In this document: positions 48,957-59,094 of the stretch, piece after piece
Layout of the letters: each line of letters starts with the position of its first letter
How positions within the stretch are numbered: the stretch's first letter is position 1
Assembly: GCA_964641665.1 (NCBI GenBank)
Contig: CAZXKO010000097.1
Span: forward strand, 1-64,000
DNA length: 64,000 nt
Direction of reading: 5' to 3'
DNA from: Gp1-AA133 sp964641665
GTDB lineage: Bacteria > Acidobacteriota > Terriglobia > Terriglobales > Acidobacteriaceae
Made by a program: the position numbers and the translations under genes
The notes under the pieces: generated by a model
The model's input: only the letters and a program-made list of their open reading frames with translations
Databases searched by the model: none
What the model was told of the DNA's origin: nothing

Positions 48957-51029
48957 TCACCACACCCTGCAAGTCTTCGCCGGCATCATAGGCTGCCCCG
49001 CCTTGCACCCGAACGCCTTCCCAAACTCCGGCGTGTTCACCAGCACTCCATTCGCCCGGAAGCGGTCGGGGGAGTGCGGATCGGTCGTCGCCACCAGCCG
49101 CTCCAGCTCCGGACGCCACACCGAGCACCAGTCCTGCGCGAAGCCCAGGAAGAACTGCTGCATCGGAGTGTAGCCGTCGGCCGACTTCGTGTTCATGTCC
49201 GTGCCATCCTGCGCCGCTCGCGCCAGGTAGGCCAGGTACGCCAGCCGCATCCCGCCGTTGTCCGCCGTGTTTTCGCCCAGCGTGAGCTTTCCGTTCAGCT
49301 TGGTGTCGCCCACGCTGAACTGGGCGTACTCATCTGAAATGCACTGCGCCCTCTGGTTGAACTTGTCCCCGTCTTCTTTCGTCCACCAGTCTTCCAGGTT
49401 GCCGTGCCCGTCAAACTGCCGGCCCTGATCGTCGAAGCCGTGGGTGATCTCGTGCCCCATGAACAGGCCGATGTGCCCGTAGTTCAGCGCGTTCGGCTGT
49501 GTGCCATCGAAGAAGGCCGGCTGCAGCACGCCCGCAGGAAAATTGATGTCGTTCATGCTGGGGTTATAAAACGCGTTTACCGTGGGCGTGGACGTGAGCC
49601 ACTCCTGCCGGTCGAGAGGTTGTCCGATCTTCGCCAGTTGGCGGTGCGACTCAAATTCCGTTGCCCGCAGATTGTTTCCGTAAGCGTCGCCACGCACGAT
49701 CTCTAGCTTCGAGTAGTCGCGCCACTTGTCGGGATAGCCCACCTTGTTGGCGATGAGGTGCAGCTTCTCCTTGGCGCGAGCCTTGGTGGTGGCGCTCATC
49801 CAGTCGAGCGAGTCGATGTCCTGGTCCATCGCCGCCTCGATGTCGTGAATCATCTGCACCGCCTTCTCTTTGCTTGCGGCCGGGAACTGCTGGTCGACGT
49901 AAGCCTTGCCGAGCGCCTCCGGAAGAGCGTTGTCGGTGCTGCGCACGCAGCGCTTCCAGCGCGGCTCCTGCTCGGGAATTCCAACCAGCTTGCGTCCGCC
50001 GAAATCGAATTTCTCTTCATCCAGCGCCTTGGGAAGAATCAGTCCCCCGAGGGAAGCGACCAGTTGCCAGCGCAGGTACGCCTTGGTCGTCGGCAGGTCT
50101 GTGTCGGCGATTACCTGGTTCATGCCCTTGAAGAAATCCGGCTCGGCAACGTTGATCTCCTTGAACGCCGGAGAACCGGTCGTCGAGTAGAACTGGTCCC
50201 AGTTGAACAGCGGCGTCACGGCCTGCAGGTCCTTGACCGGCTTCATGTGATAGACGTTGTGGGGATCGCGCTGCGACGTCACATCCAGCGAAACCTTGGC
50301 CAACGCCGTCTCCAGCTTCATGATCGCCGCCGCGTCACTCGCCGCCTGCTTCTCGCTCGACCCCAGCAGCTTCAGGATGTTCGTGACGTGCTGCACGTAT
50401 TGCTTCCGGATCTCTTCATCTTTCGCGCCCGTGCGGAAGTAATAATCTTTCTCCGGCAAGCCCATGCCTCCCTGGCTCACCGCCGCGATGGTCTGGGTCG
50501 CGTCTTTGAAGTCCTGCTGTGACCCGTATCCCAGAAACGCGTTCACGTTGATCAACTGGTAGTGCGCCAGCAATTCCGGCAGCTGATCTTTGCTGGTGAG
50601 TCCGTTGATGCGGTCCAGTTCCGGCTGCAGCGACGCCAGCCCATTCTGCTGCACCGTCGCCTCATCCATGCAGCTGGCGTAGTAATCGCCAATCTTCTTC
50701 GTATTCGTGTCGCGCGACGGGTCGTCCGCCGCAGCCTTCTCCAGGATCGCGTGCAGCACCTGCCGGTTGTACTGCTCCAGGTTGTAGAACTGGTCGGAGT
50801 AGGGCGAGTCGCTCGGAATCGGGTGCAGCTTGCTCCAATGGCCGCAAGCGTACTGGTAGAAATCGACGCAGGGATCGGCGCCCGTATCCATCAGGCTCTT
50901 ATCCAGCCCCGGAATGGGAGAGAAAGTTTGTGGCGCCGTGTCAGCCGCCTTGCCATTAGTCTGCGCAAACGCGAGGCCCGCGCAAACCAAAACCAAGAGA
51001 ACCGCAAGAGTGCGTTTCGCTGTAAACAC
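48957..51029 (-). CDS. M13 family metallopeptidase (neprilysin/PepO-like), secreted
   Basis: Zinc endopeptidase of 690 residues, exported by a signal peptide (LAVLLVLVCAGLAFAQ). The zinc motif HEITH is at residues 526-530 within GHEITHGFDDQGRQFDGHGN and the third ligand is Glu586 in GENTADNGG. NAFYNPSMNDINFPAGVLQP precedes it as in all M13 enzymes. N-terminal PCVDFYQYACGHWSKLHPIP is the Peptidase_M13_N signature. The C-terminus CRVW matches the conserved CxxW end. GTG start at 51029 was chosen because GGAGGA lies six bases upstream; a longer frame to 51119 is repeat-derived. Confidence 0.94.
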   Translation of the reverse strand: MFTAKRTLAVLLVLVCAGLAFAQTNGKAADTAPQTFSPIPGLDKSLMDTGADPCVDFYQYACGHWSKLHPIPSDSPYSDQFYNLEQYNRQVLHAILEKAAADDPSRDTNTKKIGDYYASCMDEATVQQNGLASLQPELDRINGLTSKDQLPELLAHYQLINVNAFLGYGSQQDFKDATQTIAAVSQGGMGLPEKDYYFRTGAKDEEIRKQYVQHVTNILKLLGSSEKQAASDAAAIMKLETALAKVSLDVTSQRDPHNVYHMKPVKDLQAVTPLFNWDQFYSTTGSPAFKEINVAEPDFFKGMNQVIADTDLPTTKAYLRWQLVASLGGLILPKALDEEKFDFGGRKLVGIPEQEPRWKRCVRSTDNALPEALGKAYVDQQFPAASKEKAVQMIHDIEAAMDQDIDSLDWMSATTKARAKEKLHLIANKVGYPDKWRDYSKLEIVRGDAYGNNLRATEFESHRQLAKIGQPLDRQEWLTSTPTVNAFYNPSMNDINFPAGVLQPAFFDGTQPNALNYGHIGLFMGHEITHGFDDQGRQFDGHGNLEDWWTKEDGDKFNQRAQCISDEYAQFSVGDTKLNGKLTLGENTADNGGMRLAYLAYLARAAQDGTDMNTKSADGYTPMQQFFLGFAQDWCSVWRPELERLVATTDPHSPDRFRANGVLVNTPEFGKAFGCKAGQPMMPAKTCRVW

Positions 51030-51062
51030 TTTTTTCCTCCGAAATTGGACGTGCCACCGCCC

Positions 51063-51130
51063 GTGGGGCGCCCCCCCTTTGCGCGTTCTGTGGGCAAAGG
51101 TGGGATTCCACGACTGCATCGACCTTGGGA
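51063..51130. repeat. GTGGGGCGCC...GGTGGGATTCCACG repeat, second copy
   Basis: Copy of the element at 45791-45853, in the same orientation. It lies in the 5' untranslated region of the M13 gene, about 35-100 bases upstream of its start codon. Confidence 0.55.
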
Positions 51131-51166
51131 TTCTGACTGCCCGGCCCCGAATCGCCCTGATAAAAC

Positions 51167-53702
51167 CTACCGCGCCGTCGCGCTTGTCGGCGGCGGCGCC
51201 GTCACCACCGGCAGCACCACCGTATCCACCATTGACGGATCGTCCCGCAACCGCACGTACAGCTCTTTCCCCTTAGGAACCGGGATCGGCAGATTCGCAT
51301 CCATGAACCCATCCGGCACCGTCACAGGACTCGAAAAATCGGCATCCGTGCTTACCGAATCCACCAAGAACAACTTCTCCCCCACAGTACGCACTGCTTC
51401 TGCAGTAAGTTCACGCAGCGGACTTCTTTCAGCACCGGCACCCGCACCAGGTTCGCCAGGGGCTGCCAGTCGCCCTCGGTCCCGTCCGCACTTACCGCCC
51501 GGAACTTGAGCGCAAAGGCCGACGGCCCCAGGTGGCGCAACGGGTCCAGCACGCCCAGAATCGTCTTCGCGTCCTGCAGCGTCAGGTTCCCGTCGCCAAT
51601 GCTGAGCAGCACGCGGAACGAATCATCGGCCGTCGCGACTTCAATCTTCTCCGCCGGAGGAAACGTTTCCGGCTCCTGCGCCTTCAGCGAGAAATGCAGC
51701 TGCGCGTCCTGCGGCAGCTCATCCGGGTTACCCAGCTTCACCATCGAGATCGGAGCATTCGGATCCAGCTGCACGCTTTTGCTCATCAACAACAGCTTCG
51801 GCCGTGGCGCCTTCACTTCGGCCGCCACCGGCAGCACCCGCCCATCCTTGAGCGTCACCGATGCCGACGCCGACGTTCCCGCCTGCAGCGGGTTGGCCGC
51901 CGGCTTCCTCATCGCCATGCGCAGTTCATCCTGCTGGTTGGCGCGCGAAACGTTCAGGGCCACGAAGCGGATGCCGTTGAGTTCGAGGCTCGTTACTTCA
52001 TCCAGCCGCATGCCCCGCAGCACGCCCTCGCTATCTCCCGCGTGGATGCTGAACCGGTCCAACCGCCCCGCCTCGGCATACGTATGCAGCGGAATGCTGT
52101 CCGCGTCGCGCAGCCCGCATGTTTCCACCGCCAGGCTGACCCAGCCCGCCGGTTCGTCCTGCAACTGAACGTGGACTTCCAGTTCGTCCACCTTCGTCCG
52201 CTTCCACGAGGTCGAAAGCTCGTTGCCTTCCTGATTCTTTACGGTCACGCCGCTCACGCAGCACGCGTCCGCCGACTGCAGGTGCAGCGTATCCTGCCGC
52301 CCCACGATCAGCGCGCTCGCGTCTTTCGACGCGATCACCCACTTCGCGGCTCGTGGACTGCGCAGGAAAACGCGGCCCTTCGAACTTCTGGAATCCCCAC
52401 ACTCCGCGCACGCTGGCCGTGAATTCGTCTTGCAGGTCGGCCAGGTGCATGCCGCGCGTATTCACCACGAATCCGCCGCGCTCGGCGTCCGCCGTCAACG
52501 GCAGGCTCAGGCTTGTCCCCGCCTTCGTCTCCAGGTGCAGTTCAAAGTCGTGGCCCAGTTCCGTCGCAAACACCAGCGGAGCCCCTTCCACCGGCAAAAC
52601 TAAGTCCGGATTCGCAATGCAGTACACCGCCTTCGCGTCCGCCGCTCGCAGCGGAGGCAGCACCGCCGATGCCACCGGCGGCAGTCCTACCACCAGCACC
52701 GACTTCGGATTGCGGAACGAAGGTGGATTGTTCAGCCGCAGCTTCAGCGCATTCTGCCGCGGCAAACGCCAGCGCGGGAATGTACTGATATTGCGTGGTG
52801 TGCGTTGTGCCCAGGATCCGCGCCATGTCGACCACCGCGCCGATATACGGACTGTAGTAGCCTGACCGCGCCACCGGCGTGTAGCCCACTTGAGCGACCA
52901 GGTCCACCTGCGCTCCTGAAGTCAAGGTCGAGAGCATGGTCTGGCTATGCGCGTCGTCGAGCACCAGCTGATCGGTGTTCTGCGTAAGGCACGGAACCTG
53001 TTGCGCGGTCGGCTTATCGAAACACTCCTGCTCCAGCTTGAAGTTCAAACTGCGCGCCAGCAACACCGTCCGCTCGTGCAGCTGGTCGGTCCCACCCGCG
53101 CTCGGTTCCCGCATCGCTGCCAGATAGTTCTCTAACCGCGCCCGGTCGAGACTGGCTTGGTGAAGGTCCTGTGCCGCGCGAACAAATGCACCCGGCTTGC
53201 CCCGCACCGCCGTGCGCAGCGTGCTGAACCCGCCGCCGGTCTCAGGCGCCAGAAACACAAGCGCCTCCTGCGCCTCGTCGGGCACCGTCACCCACACCCC
53301 TTCGTCGTGCGCTTGCTTGTTCCAGGTTTCTACTTTGGTGAACCAGTGGTCAGGCGGCGGGTTGGTGACGCCGCGCAGGAACGCGACGATCATGATGTAG
53401 TGCGCCGACTGGCTCTCCGGCAGATCAGGATGCACCCAGAGCCGGTCCCGTGGCTGCAGGTTCGGTACCTCCGAGATGGGCAGGATGGCCTCGCCGCGCC
53501 GCACCCTTACCTCGACAGGGGGACCCGCAAGATCAAATGCAGCCCCCTCCGCGAGGGCGCCCGTCACGAGCGCCAGGACCATACCAAGAAGGGCAACCGC
53601 GCCGCCCGCTGGCCAGCGACCGTCATGCAAGAGCTGTCGAAACTGCCGAACACACGACTGACCCAAACCGCCAGCCTCCATAGCACAAAGGATTTCAACC
53701 AT
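51167..53702 (-). pseudogene. Large exported protein of unknown function, three frameshifts
   Basis: One long gene read in three shifts. Part 1 (53702 to about 52760) has a signal-like helix AVALLGMVLALVTGALAEG, a motif LARSLNFKLEQECFDKP and ends near QYQYIPALAFA. Part 2 (to about 52365), with NALKLRLNNPPSFRNPKSVL, runs to WGFQKFEGPRF. Part 3 (to about 51420) has LRSPRAAKWVIASKD and LNGIRFVALNVSRANQQDEL. Part 4 ends PSMVDTVVLPVVTAPPP. The junctions need one extra base near 52760, one extra near 52365 and one missing near 51420. Restored length would be about 845 residues. Frame-specific quality on both sides of each break argues for a single ancestral gene. No family recognised. Confidence 0.75.
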
Positions 53703-53804
53703 TGTACCCAGCCCGCCCCCCCAAAGGGCGGATACCTCATTCGCGTGGGCCTCTGTCGGCAGAGCTCGTGCCTAACCATCCCGGGACGGCAGGCCCTGCT
53801 CCTC

Positions 53805-54374
53805 TTACCTCCCACCCGCCTCGCGCACCAGGCTCGCGATCGCCTGGCGACACGCCGATCGAAGTTCTCCCTCCAGGTGTTCCGGGACCGAACGTGAAAT
53901 CAGCAGCAGCGCCGTCCCGTGGGCCACCGCCCACAGGGCCAACGTCAGCCGCAGGTGTTGTTCATCGTCGCCTTTGACTTGCTCGGCCAGCTTGCTTTGC
54001 GCCCACAGGAAACTCGGCCCGAATTCCTCCGCCTTCTTTGCTGCCGGGGATGCACCCAGCAGTTCATGGTAGTGGGCATGGTAAAGCTGATACTCCTGCG
54101 GGCGAGTCAGGGCAAAGTCCAGGTAACGCTCGAGCCCCTCTTCCAGCGACCCGCTCGTCTTGACCACCTCGTACAGTTCTGTTCGAAGCCGTAACAGCAG
54201 GGCCCGCAGAATCCCCTGGCGGCTCTTGAACCGACGGTAAATGGCCGGGGTGTTGGTCCGTGCGGCGCGCGCTAACGCTCTCATACTAAGCGTTTTATCA
54301 CCGCCACCACGCCAGAGGCTCTGGGCCGCGTCAAGCACCCGCCGCTCTACCTCCGGATCAGCATGTCTGGGCAT
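53805..54374 (-). CDS. TetR family regulator
   Basis: 189 residues. Helix-turn-helix region: RVLDAAQSLWRGGGDKTLSM, RALARAARTNTPAIYRRFKS, RQGILRALLLRL, then a C-terminal helical ligand domain (TetR_C type) with YHAHYHELLGA. The ATG at 54374 has GGAG about eight bases upstream and was preferred over 54404. It is divergent from the metalloprotease-like gene; the shared 150-bp region holds a near-consensus promoter with palindromes, so it probably represses that gene. Confidence 0.88.
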   Translation of the reverse strand: MPRHADPEVERRVLDAAQSLWRGGGDKTLSMRALARAARTNTPAIYRRFKSRQGILRALLLRLRTELYEVVKTSGSLEEGLERYLDFALTRPQEYQLYHAHYHELLGASPAAKKAEEFGPSFLWAQSKLAEQVKGDDEQHLRLTLALWAVAHGTALLLISRSVPEHLEGELRSACRQAIASLVREAGGR

Positions 54375-54417
54375 AACACGACACTCCACGACGGCGATTC
54401 CCATTGTAGGAATTATG

Positions 54418-54447
54418 TTGACAGCGTATACTTAACGATGTATACAT
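54418..54447 (+). promoter_or_regulatory. Promoter with palindromes between tetR and the divergent gene
   Basis: TTGACA (54418-54423), 17 bp, TATACA (54441-54446) reads toward the 54527 gene. Inside it are two GTATAC units (54426-54431 and 54440-54445) and the perfect 10-bp palindrome ATGTATACAT (54438-54447), which covers the -10. A TetR dimer bound here would block RNA polymerase. Confidence 0.65.
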
Positions 54448-54526
54448 AATCCAAGTATAGGCCCTCCCCCTGTTCGTTTGCAAAGACCCGCAGGGACCCA
54501 AATCAAAATTGAAGGAGTTGCTGGAG

Positions 54527-55303
54527 ATGTATTCGTGGGATGACCCCGACGATCGGGTATCGATCGTCCAGATGAATGCAGACTTGCGTCACGCACAGAT
54601 GGACTTGTTGAGCGCCGAGTGCGCCACGGAGCGTCTGCGTAGTCGCTTTTCGGTGGAAGACCTGGCCCGCCACGGCGAGAAGGTAGTTCTGCGCAAAACC
54701 ATCGGCTCGGCGCTCGCCTTGAGTGAGTTCTACCTTTCAATTCGCAACCAGTTGCCGGCCGACATTCTGCCCCTCAGCGAGGCGCAGGTACGCGAAGCCG
54801 TGCGCTGCGTCGCCACCTACCTTGAGAGCCAACGTGAAGATTTCTTTTCCAGAGGAATCCCGCTGAAGGAAGCGCAGAAAGCGCTCCTGCAGCCGTTCTT
54901 CTCGCCCGCTCTCCTCGACCGCGTGCGAACCGTCGAGTTACACGGCCATCGCCTTCCCCCTCCCCCGTTTCATCCCGAAGCCCGCGCCCTCGGCCTCGAG
55001 CACCTGCCCGAGCTCACGCACATGACCTCGCTCACTTTTCTCGACGTGATCGTGTTCAACGATCTCATCATCGAGCGCAGCTTGTTTCACGGCCTAGTGC
55101 ACACGGCGCAATTCCGGATTCTCGGCATGGAGCGCTACGCCAATCTGTTCGTCCGCGCCTTCCTTCGCACCAACGCCCACTACACCGTCCCGCTCGAAGC
55201 GCACGCGTTCGCACTGGAGTCCAAGTTCGCGGTCCGTCCCGACACCGCGTTTTCGGTGGAAGAACAGGTGCGGCTCTGGTTGCGCGAAGGACGGTACGAA
55301 TAG
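54527..55303 (+). CDS. Metalloprotease-like protein with degenerate HGxxH site
   Basis: 258 residues, no signal peptide. The C-terminal half resembles a small family of putative zinc proteases with a HExxH helix and a downstream Glu: here FHGLVHTAQFRILGMERYAN carries His188 and His192 but Gly189 replaces the catalytic Glu, while Glu224 in VPLEAHAFALESKFA is kept. It may therefore bind metal without proteolysis, or have lost activity. The N-terminal half is helical. Start ATG at 54527 has AAGGAG nine bases upstream; a TTG at 54509 is possible. It is likely controlled by the divergent TetR protein. Function unknown. Confidence 0.65.
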   Translation: MYSWDDPDDRVSIVQMNADLRHAQMDLLSAECATERLRSRFSVEDLARHGEKVVLRKTIGSALALSEFYLSIRNQLPADILPLSEAQVREAVRCVATYLESQREDFFSRGIPLKEAQKALLQPFFSPALLDRVRTVELHGHRLPPPPFHPEARALGLEHLPELTHMTSLTFLDVIVFNDLIIERSLFHGLVHTAQFRILGMERYANLFVRAFLRTNAHYTVPLEAHAFALESKFAVRPDTAFSVEEQVRLWLREGRYE

Positions 55304-55383
55304 GGTGTGGCCCACAGCCCCAAAGGACGGCTAGCCCATTCATTTCGCGCGTTTCTCAGAACGATTGGGGCCAAGACCCGACA

Positions 55384-55472
55384 CAGCCCCAAAGGGCGGC
55401 AGAGTATTGCCCCGGACGTAAGTCCGGGGTAATCTCCCAGAAAATGTGGCCGAGTCCCGGAGGGACGACAGA
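55384..55472 (+). repeat. 90-bp intergenic element with two hairpins, copy B
   Basis: Copy of the element at 44066-44155: CAGCCCCAAAGGGCGGCAGA, hairpin CCCCGGACGTAAGTCCGGGG, then GAGTCCCGGAGGGACGACAG. A shorter relic (CAGCCCCAAAGGACGGC) lies at 55315-55331, so the 55.3-55.5 kb gap holds more than one fragment. Confidence 0.75.
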
Positions 55473-55563
55473 CGGCGGGGTCGCGGCGCGTGGCCCACAC
55501 ATTCGCGGCGTTTGGGAATGTGCAGGGTCAACCGGAGCTAGGCTCGCACAGCGCCGACTCCGG

Positions 55564-55890
55564 CTACTGCGTCTTCTCCGCGTTTTCGAGGAACGTCCGC
55601 AGTTCCTCGATATCCTCGGGCAACATGCGGCTGAAATGGATTCCGTTGCCGACCTGCGGGTCCGAGGTCACAACCGTGCCCGCCGCCAGCAGTGTGCCTT
55701 CCAGTTGCAGCTTCAAATCCAGTCGGGTGCCGACGGGAAATGGGAAGATGCTTTCGATGTAGCACCCGCTCAGGCTCAGATCGGAAGTCGCCCCGCGCAG
55801 AGGAGCGGCGCTGCCCTCGGTATAGATTTCCACCGGCACCCGAACCTTGCGCCGCGCAGACCCTCGACGCTCACTCTCCGGCGAAGACAT
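55564..55890 (-). CDS. PilZ domain protein
   Basis: 108 residues, a stand-alone PilZ domain that binds cyclic-di-GMP. The two hallmark motifs are present: RRGSARRKVRVPVEI with the RxxxR-type arginines and DLSLSGCYIE (D/NxSxxG). It ends GNGIHFSRMLPEDIEELRTF. Such proteins work as second-messenger receptors for motility or exopolysaccharide. No diguanylate cyclase is in the window. Confidence 0.9.
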   Translation of the reverse strand: MSSPESERRGSARRKVRVPVEIYTEGSAAPLRGATSDLSLSGCYIESIFPFPVGTRLDLKLQLEGTLLAAGTVVTSDPQVGNGIHFSRMLPEDIEELRTFLENAEKTQ

Positions 55891-56041
55891 TTTGTTCGTG
55901 GTCCTCTAGCGCCAGCCATTACGGCGGAAGAGTATAGCGTGAGAGCACGGCACCACGCCCGCGCGACAGCCGGCAAGATGCCGGCGCTACAATTCCAGCC
56001 ACGCCATGTAGCCGTACAAATGACGACGCTGTTGGTCTGCC

Positions 56042-58352
56042 ATGAAGGGAGCTACTTCGATGAGGATGAAGCTGCGGACTGGTCGCGTAGTTACTCGAAT
56101 CACGATCGCGGTTGCCACGTTGTTCTTGGCGGCTTGGTGTGCGGGCGCTGACACCCCGGTGTCCGTGGCCAAGGTCAGCGACGGCGTGCTCTTGAAGACC
56201 GCGCACGATCAGGTTCACATCGCGGTGTGCGGGTCTTCGCTGATCCACGTCACCGCTGCCCCGGACGCCCGCAAGGCGAGTTCGCCGCAGCAGCCGTGGA
56301 TTGTCGGGCCCTGCGCCGCCGGTGCGTTTTCGCTGACGCCGACTGAGAAGTTCTATCTGCTCAGCACCGATGCGTTGCAGGTGAAAATTTCGGTTGCGGC
56401 GGGCGGCCTTCAGTTCGCCGACAAAGCCGGGAATACTCTGCTCACCGAGGGCATCTGGTCGTGGACTTCCACCCGGCAATACCAACCCGTGGAACAGGCC
56501 GGCGGCCCCCTCTACAACCTGAGCGAATCTTTTCAGATGCCAGAAGATGAGGCCATCTACGGGCTCGGCCAGCATCAGACCGGATCGCTGAACAACCGGG
56601 GACTGGCGATTTCGCTGGCGCAGAACAATACCGACGTCGCGGTGCCGCTGATGATCTCCACGCGCGGATTTGGCCTGATGTGGAACACGGCCGCGCGCAG
56701 CATGATGAACAACCAGTTCCCACGTGCCGTCCGGTTCAGCGCCGAAGGCGTGGAAGGCCTGGATTACTACTTTCTCTACGGGCCCGAGGCCGATCCGATC
56801 ATCCATCTTTACCGCGAGCTGACCGGTCACGCACCGCTATTTGGCGAGTGGGCCTACGGCCTGTTCCAATCGAAGGACCGCTACGAGACGCAGGACGAGC
56901 TGGTGGGCATCGTCAGCAAGTACCGCAGCGAGCACATCCCGCTCGACACCGTCGTGCAGGACTGGCAGTGGTGGACGAAATGGGGGTCGAGCAACTTCAA
57001 CGACAAGTATCCGGATTTTGCCGGTGCGGTAAGCAAGATCCACGACCAGCATGCCCACGTGATGATCTCGATCTGGCCGAACTTCGACCCGTCGACCCCG
57101 ATCTGGAAAGAGATGAACGAGCGGCACTTCCTGATCGACGAAAAAGGAGATTACGACGTCACCAGCCCCGAGGCGCGTGACCTTTACTGGAAGGTGCTGC
57201 CGAGTACGCTGGTGGCCAAGGGAGTGGATGCGTTCTGGCTGGACGCCTCAGAACCGGAAGCGGGCGATCTGGGCATTCCTCCCGGGCGCAAGCTCAGTTT
57301 CGGAGCCAGCTCGCTCTACACGAACATTTTTCCGTTCATGCACAGCCTCGGAGTCTATGAGCACTGGCGGCAGACCAGCGCGCAGAAGCGGAATTTTGTC
57401 CTCACCCGCTCTGCGTTCCTCGGGCAACAGCGAAATGCCGCGACCACGTGGTCGGGCGACGTTTACAGCAATTTCTGGGCTCTGAAACATCAGGTTCCAG
57501 CGGGATTGAGTTTCTCCATTTCCGGAATTCCTTACTGGACGACGGATATCGGCGGGTATGGTTTCCCGAACGGCGACACCAGCGATCCCAAGTATCAGGA
57601 AGTCTTCACCCGCTGGTTCGAGTACGGAGCGTTCTGTCCGATCTTCCGCATTCACGGTCATCGTGCCAACAATCAGAACGAGCTGTGGGCGTACGGTCCC
57701 GCGACTCCGACGCTGGTCAAGTTCGACCGGCTGCGTTCCCGGCTGCTTCCCTATATCTATTCTCTTGCGTGGCAGGTCACGAAAGACGACTACACCATCA
57801 TGCGTCCGCTGGCCATGGACTGGCGCGGCGATCGCAAGGTCTGGGAGATCAACGACCAGTTCATGTTCGGGCCGGCGCTGCTGGTAAGTCCGGTGACAGA
57901 CGAGGGCCAGACCGTTCGCCGCGTCTATCTTCCTGCGGCGCCCGGCTGGTACGACATCTGGACGGGCCAACGCGTGAGTGGGGAGCAGATAGTCGACGCC
58001 GCCGCACCCCTCGACCGCATTCCTCCTGTACGTGCGAGCCGGCTCGATTGTGCCGATGGGTCCGGAGCGCGAGTACGCCAGTGAGAAGCCGGACGCGCCG
58101 ATCGAGCTGCGCGTCTATCGCGGCGCGGATGGCTCTTTCGTTCTCTATCAGGACCAGGGCGACAGCTACGCCTACGAGCACGGAGCGTATGCAACCATCC
58201 CGATCCGGTGGGAGGAGAGTTCAGGCACGCTGACCATCGGCGCGCGCCAGGGGAGTTTCCCGGGGATGGCGAGCCAGCAGAAGTTCCAAGTCATATGGGT
58301 CGATGCGAAGCACGGCGGGGGAGCAGAGGTGTCGAGCAGCATCGACAAGTAA
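56042..58352 (+). pseudogene. GH31 family glycosidase (alpha-xylosidase/glucosidase), one frameshift
   Basis: Secreted family 31 enzyme with a signal peptide (TRITIAVATLFLAAWCAG). The nucleophile is Asp401 in DAFWLDASEPE and the acid/base Asp473 in WSGDVYSNFWAL; YGLGQHQTGSLNNRG and QDWQWWTKWGSSNFNDKYPD are family marks. Near 58022-58027 one extra base (CCTCCTG instead of CCTCTG) shifts the frame after APLDRIP, and that frame stops at 58084. The other frame continues as YVRAGSIVPMGPEREYASEK and stays coding-like to 58352, giving the C-terminal beta domains. The catalytic domain is whole, so a shortened enzyme might still work. Restored length about 769 residues. Confidence 0.85.
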
Positions 58353-58434
58353 GTCGTGTATTCGGGATCGGAAGTGCGGGTTACGTTTTGAGAATGTATC
58401 GGGCGGATGAAATCAAAGATCACCGTCGATCGGG

Positions 58435-59022
58435 TTACTGAGCGGCAGGCTGGTCCGGAACAAGAATCGCTACCCGTTCCGTTAGGTATACGCACAGGTC
58501 CAGCGGCCATCCTGAGATCTGCCGTTGCAGACGATCGAAATCGCGAGCATAGAGCGCCCGGTAAGCCTCCTCGAAGCCAGGCTGGTTGCCGGCCATGACC
58601 GTCATTACTCGTCCCGCTGCCTCAATCCTCTGGCGGGCCGCAGACTCGCCTGAGTCCCGCTTTCGGGCGTCGTCTACAAGACGACGCAGGGCTGCCGAAG
58701 CACCGCTTGGTTGAGCCTCCAGCCACGCCCAGTGACGTGGCAAAAGGGAGACCTCACGGGACACCACGCCTAATCTCGGCCGCCCTGGCCCGATTCGGGC
58801 CGGCTTTGGAAGGGCACGATCTAACACATCTTGGATCGATCCACGGAAGTCGAAGTCAGTCTGCTTGCCGGTCTGGTCGTGGAAAATCAGAAGATTCTCA
58901 CCGGTCTTTTCCTCAGAAATTCGTTCGACGTGCGCCTTCGCCGTCTGCAGCAGATTCGAGAGCGAACCGGAGGCGATGCGCCGGTCCCCAACGAACGCCG
59001 TGTATGTATCGAAATCGTCCAC
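58435..59022 (-). CDS. DUF2239 family protein
   Basis: 195 residues. MDDFDTYTAFVGDRRIASGS, GENLLIFHDQTGKQTDFDFR and GRPRLGVVSREVSLLPRHWA, WLEAQPSGASAALRRLVDDA match the DUF2239 family, of unknown function. The C-terminus GWPLDLCVYLTERVAILV... is also typical. No signal peptide, presumably cytoplasmic and perhaps DNA-binding by analogy with its RPRLGV-type arm. Confidence 0.85.
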   Translation of the reverse strand: MDDFDTYTAFVGDRRIASGSLSNLLQTAKAHVERISEEKTGENLLIFHDQTGKQTDFDFRGSIQDVLDRALPKPARIGPGRPRLGVVSREVSLLPRHWAWLEAQPSGASAALRRLVDDARKRDSGESAARQRIEAAGRVMTVMAGNQPGFEEAYRALYARDFDRLQRQISGWPLDLCVYLTERVAILVPDQPAAQ

Positions 59023-59094
59023 GAATGCAATTTTACCCAGGATAAATTAATGTGTCAATATCACCCGGATAAAATAACCGCTTGTAGCCTGCCG

